Below are positions 6,299 to 6,377 of a DNA stretch of 6,377 bases, piece after piece. Origin of the DNA: an uncultured Lachnospiraceae bacterium (GTDB lineage: Bacteria; Bacillota; Clostridia; Lachnospirales; Lachnospiraceae); NCBI GenBank assembly GCA_947003375.1, contig CAMQOJ010000258.1, positions 1 through 6,377 of the forward strand, given 5' to 3'. The notes below the pieces were generated by a model, which did no database searches, was not told the origin of the DNA, and saw only the letters and a list, made by a program, of their open reading frames with translations. Position numbers and translations under genes: made by a program. Each line of letters opens with the position of its first letter. Positions within the stretch are counted from its first letter, which is position 1.

Positions 6299-6377
6299 GA
6301 AGAAGACGGCAGTGATTTTCAATATTCAGCGCTTCTCCGTATTTGACGGGCCCGGGGTGCGGACGGCAGTGTTCTTC
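6267..6377 (+). CDS. Glycyl radical enzyme activase (radical SAM), 5' end only
   Basis: 37 codons are visible from ATG 6267, open to the window end. Residues 16-37 (from VIFNIQRFS to TAVFF) match the N-terminal signature of pyruvate formate-lyase-activase-like proteins, with F-N-I-Q-R-F-S then DGPGVRT (27-33). These proteins use a 4Fe-4S cluster and S-adenosylmethionine to place a radical on a glycine of a partner enzyme. The cluster motif CxxxCxxC should follow a few residues past the end, so it is not seen. Residue 26 is Phe where relatives usually have His (HDGPG). The start is uncertain: ATG 6267 has GAGAGG at 6251-6256 upstream, while TTG 6291 has GAGGTG just before it. The gene overlaps the PLP gene by 32 nt in another frame, which suggests coupling. 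The partner glycyl radical enzyme is expected nearby. Confidence 0.85.
   Translation, partial: MCLEEVFPLDEKKTAVIFNIQRFSVFDGPGVRTAVFF

Noticed and set aside
4565..6322. 585-codon minus-strand open frame under the second permease, PLP enzyme and activase
   Set aside because: The plus strand shows three coherent genes with catalytic motifs. The minus frame is low-complexity His/Leu/Arg-rich translation, typical of an antisense shadow.
1..6377. CRISPR arrays, tRNA or rRNA genes, insertion sequences
   Set aside because: I read the intergenic stretches on both strands and saw no repeat-spacer pattern, tRNA cloverleaf, rRNA segment or transposase.

Overview
The window looks like the end of an assembled contig from a GC-rich Gram-positive anaerobe of the Clostridia, most plausibly Lachnospiraceae. 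This is an inference from four things: a YesM-type histidine kinase beside a family 1 sugar-type ABC importer with no ATPase gene, a lipoprotein binding protein, AGGAGG-type ribosome binding sites, and a glycyl-radical-enzyme activase. No rRNA or other taxonomic marker is present. Positions 1-45 are not genomic. They are an untrimmed Illumina Nextera (Tn5) read-2 adapter, preceded by what looks like an 8-base index and the end of the i7 primer, so natural sequence starts at about 46.

Layout. (1) 46-1600, minus strand: a sensor histidine kinase of the YesM/LytS type, cut at the adapter junction just after its N box. (2) 1601-1853: a divergent control region with a perfect TATAAT box facing each way, a repeated TTTCCAC element around the rightward -35, and a 10-bp palindrome near the predicted rightward transcript start. 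(3) 1854-3284, plus strand: an extracellular solute-binding lipoprotein. (4) 3311-3347: a strong GC-rich hairpin followed by only four T residues, probably a leaky terminator or mRNA-stabilising element between the binding protein and the permeases. (5) 3373-4284 and 4281-5117: two MalF/MalG-like permeases overlapping by 4 nt. (6) 5141-6298: a PLP-dependent enzyme of the Cys/Met (trans-sulfuration) family. (7) 6267 to the window end: the first 37 codons of a radical SAM activating enzyme of the pyruvate formate-lyase-activase type.

How the genes may work together (inference): the kinase, with a response regulator gene expected beyond the lost left end, senses an extracellular signal and controls the rightward operon. 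The importer brings in a solute, powered by an ATPase encoded elsewhere. The PLP enzyme and a glycyl radical enzyme, expected just past the right end, would then act on it. A sugar-type importer, a C-S/C-N lyase-family enzyme and a glycyl radical activase in one transcription unit is the most interesting aspect. The glycyl radical enzyme itself, which would identify the chemistry, is not in the window.
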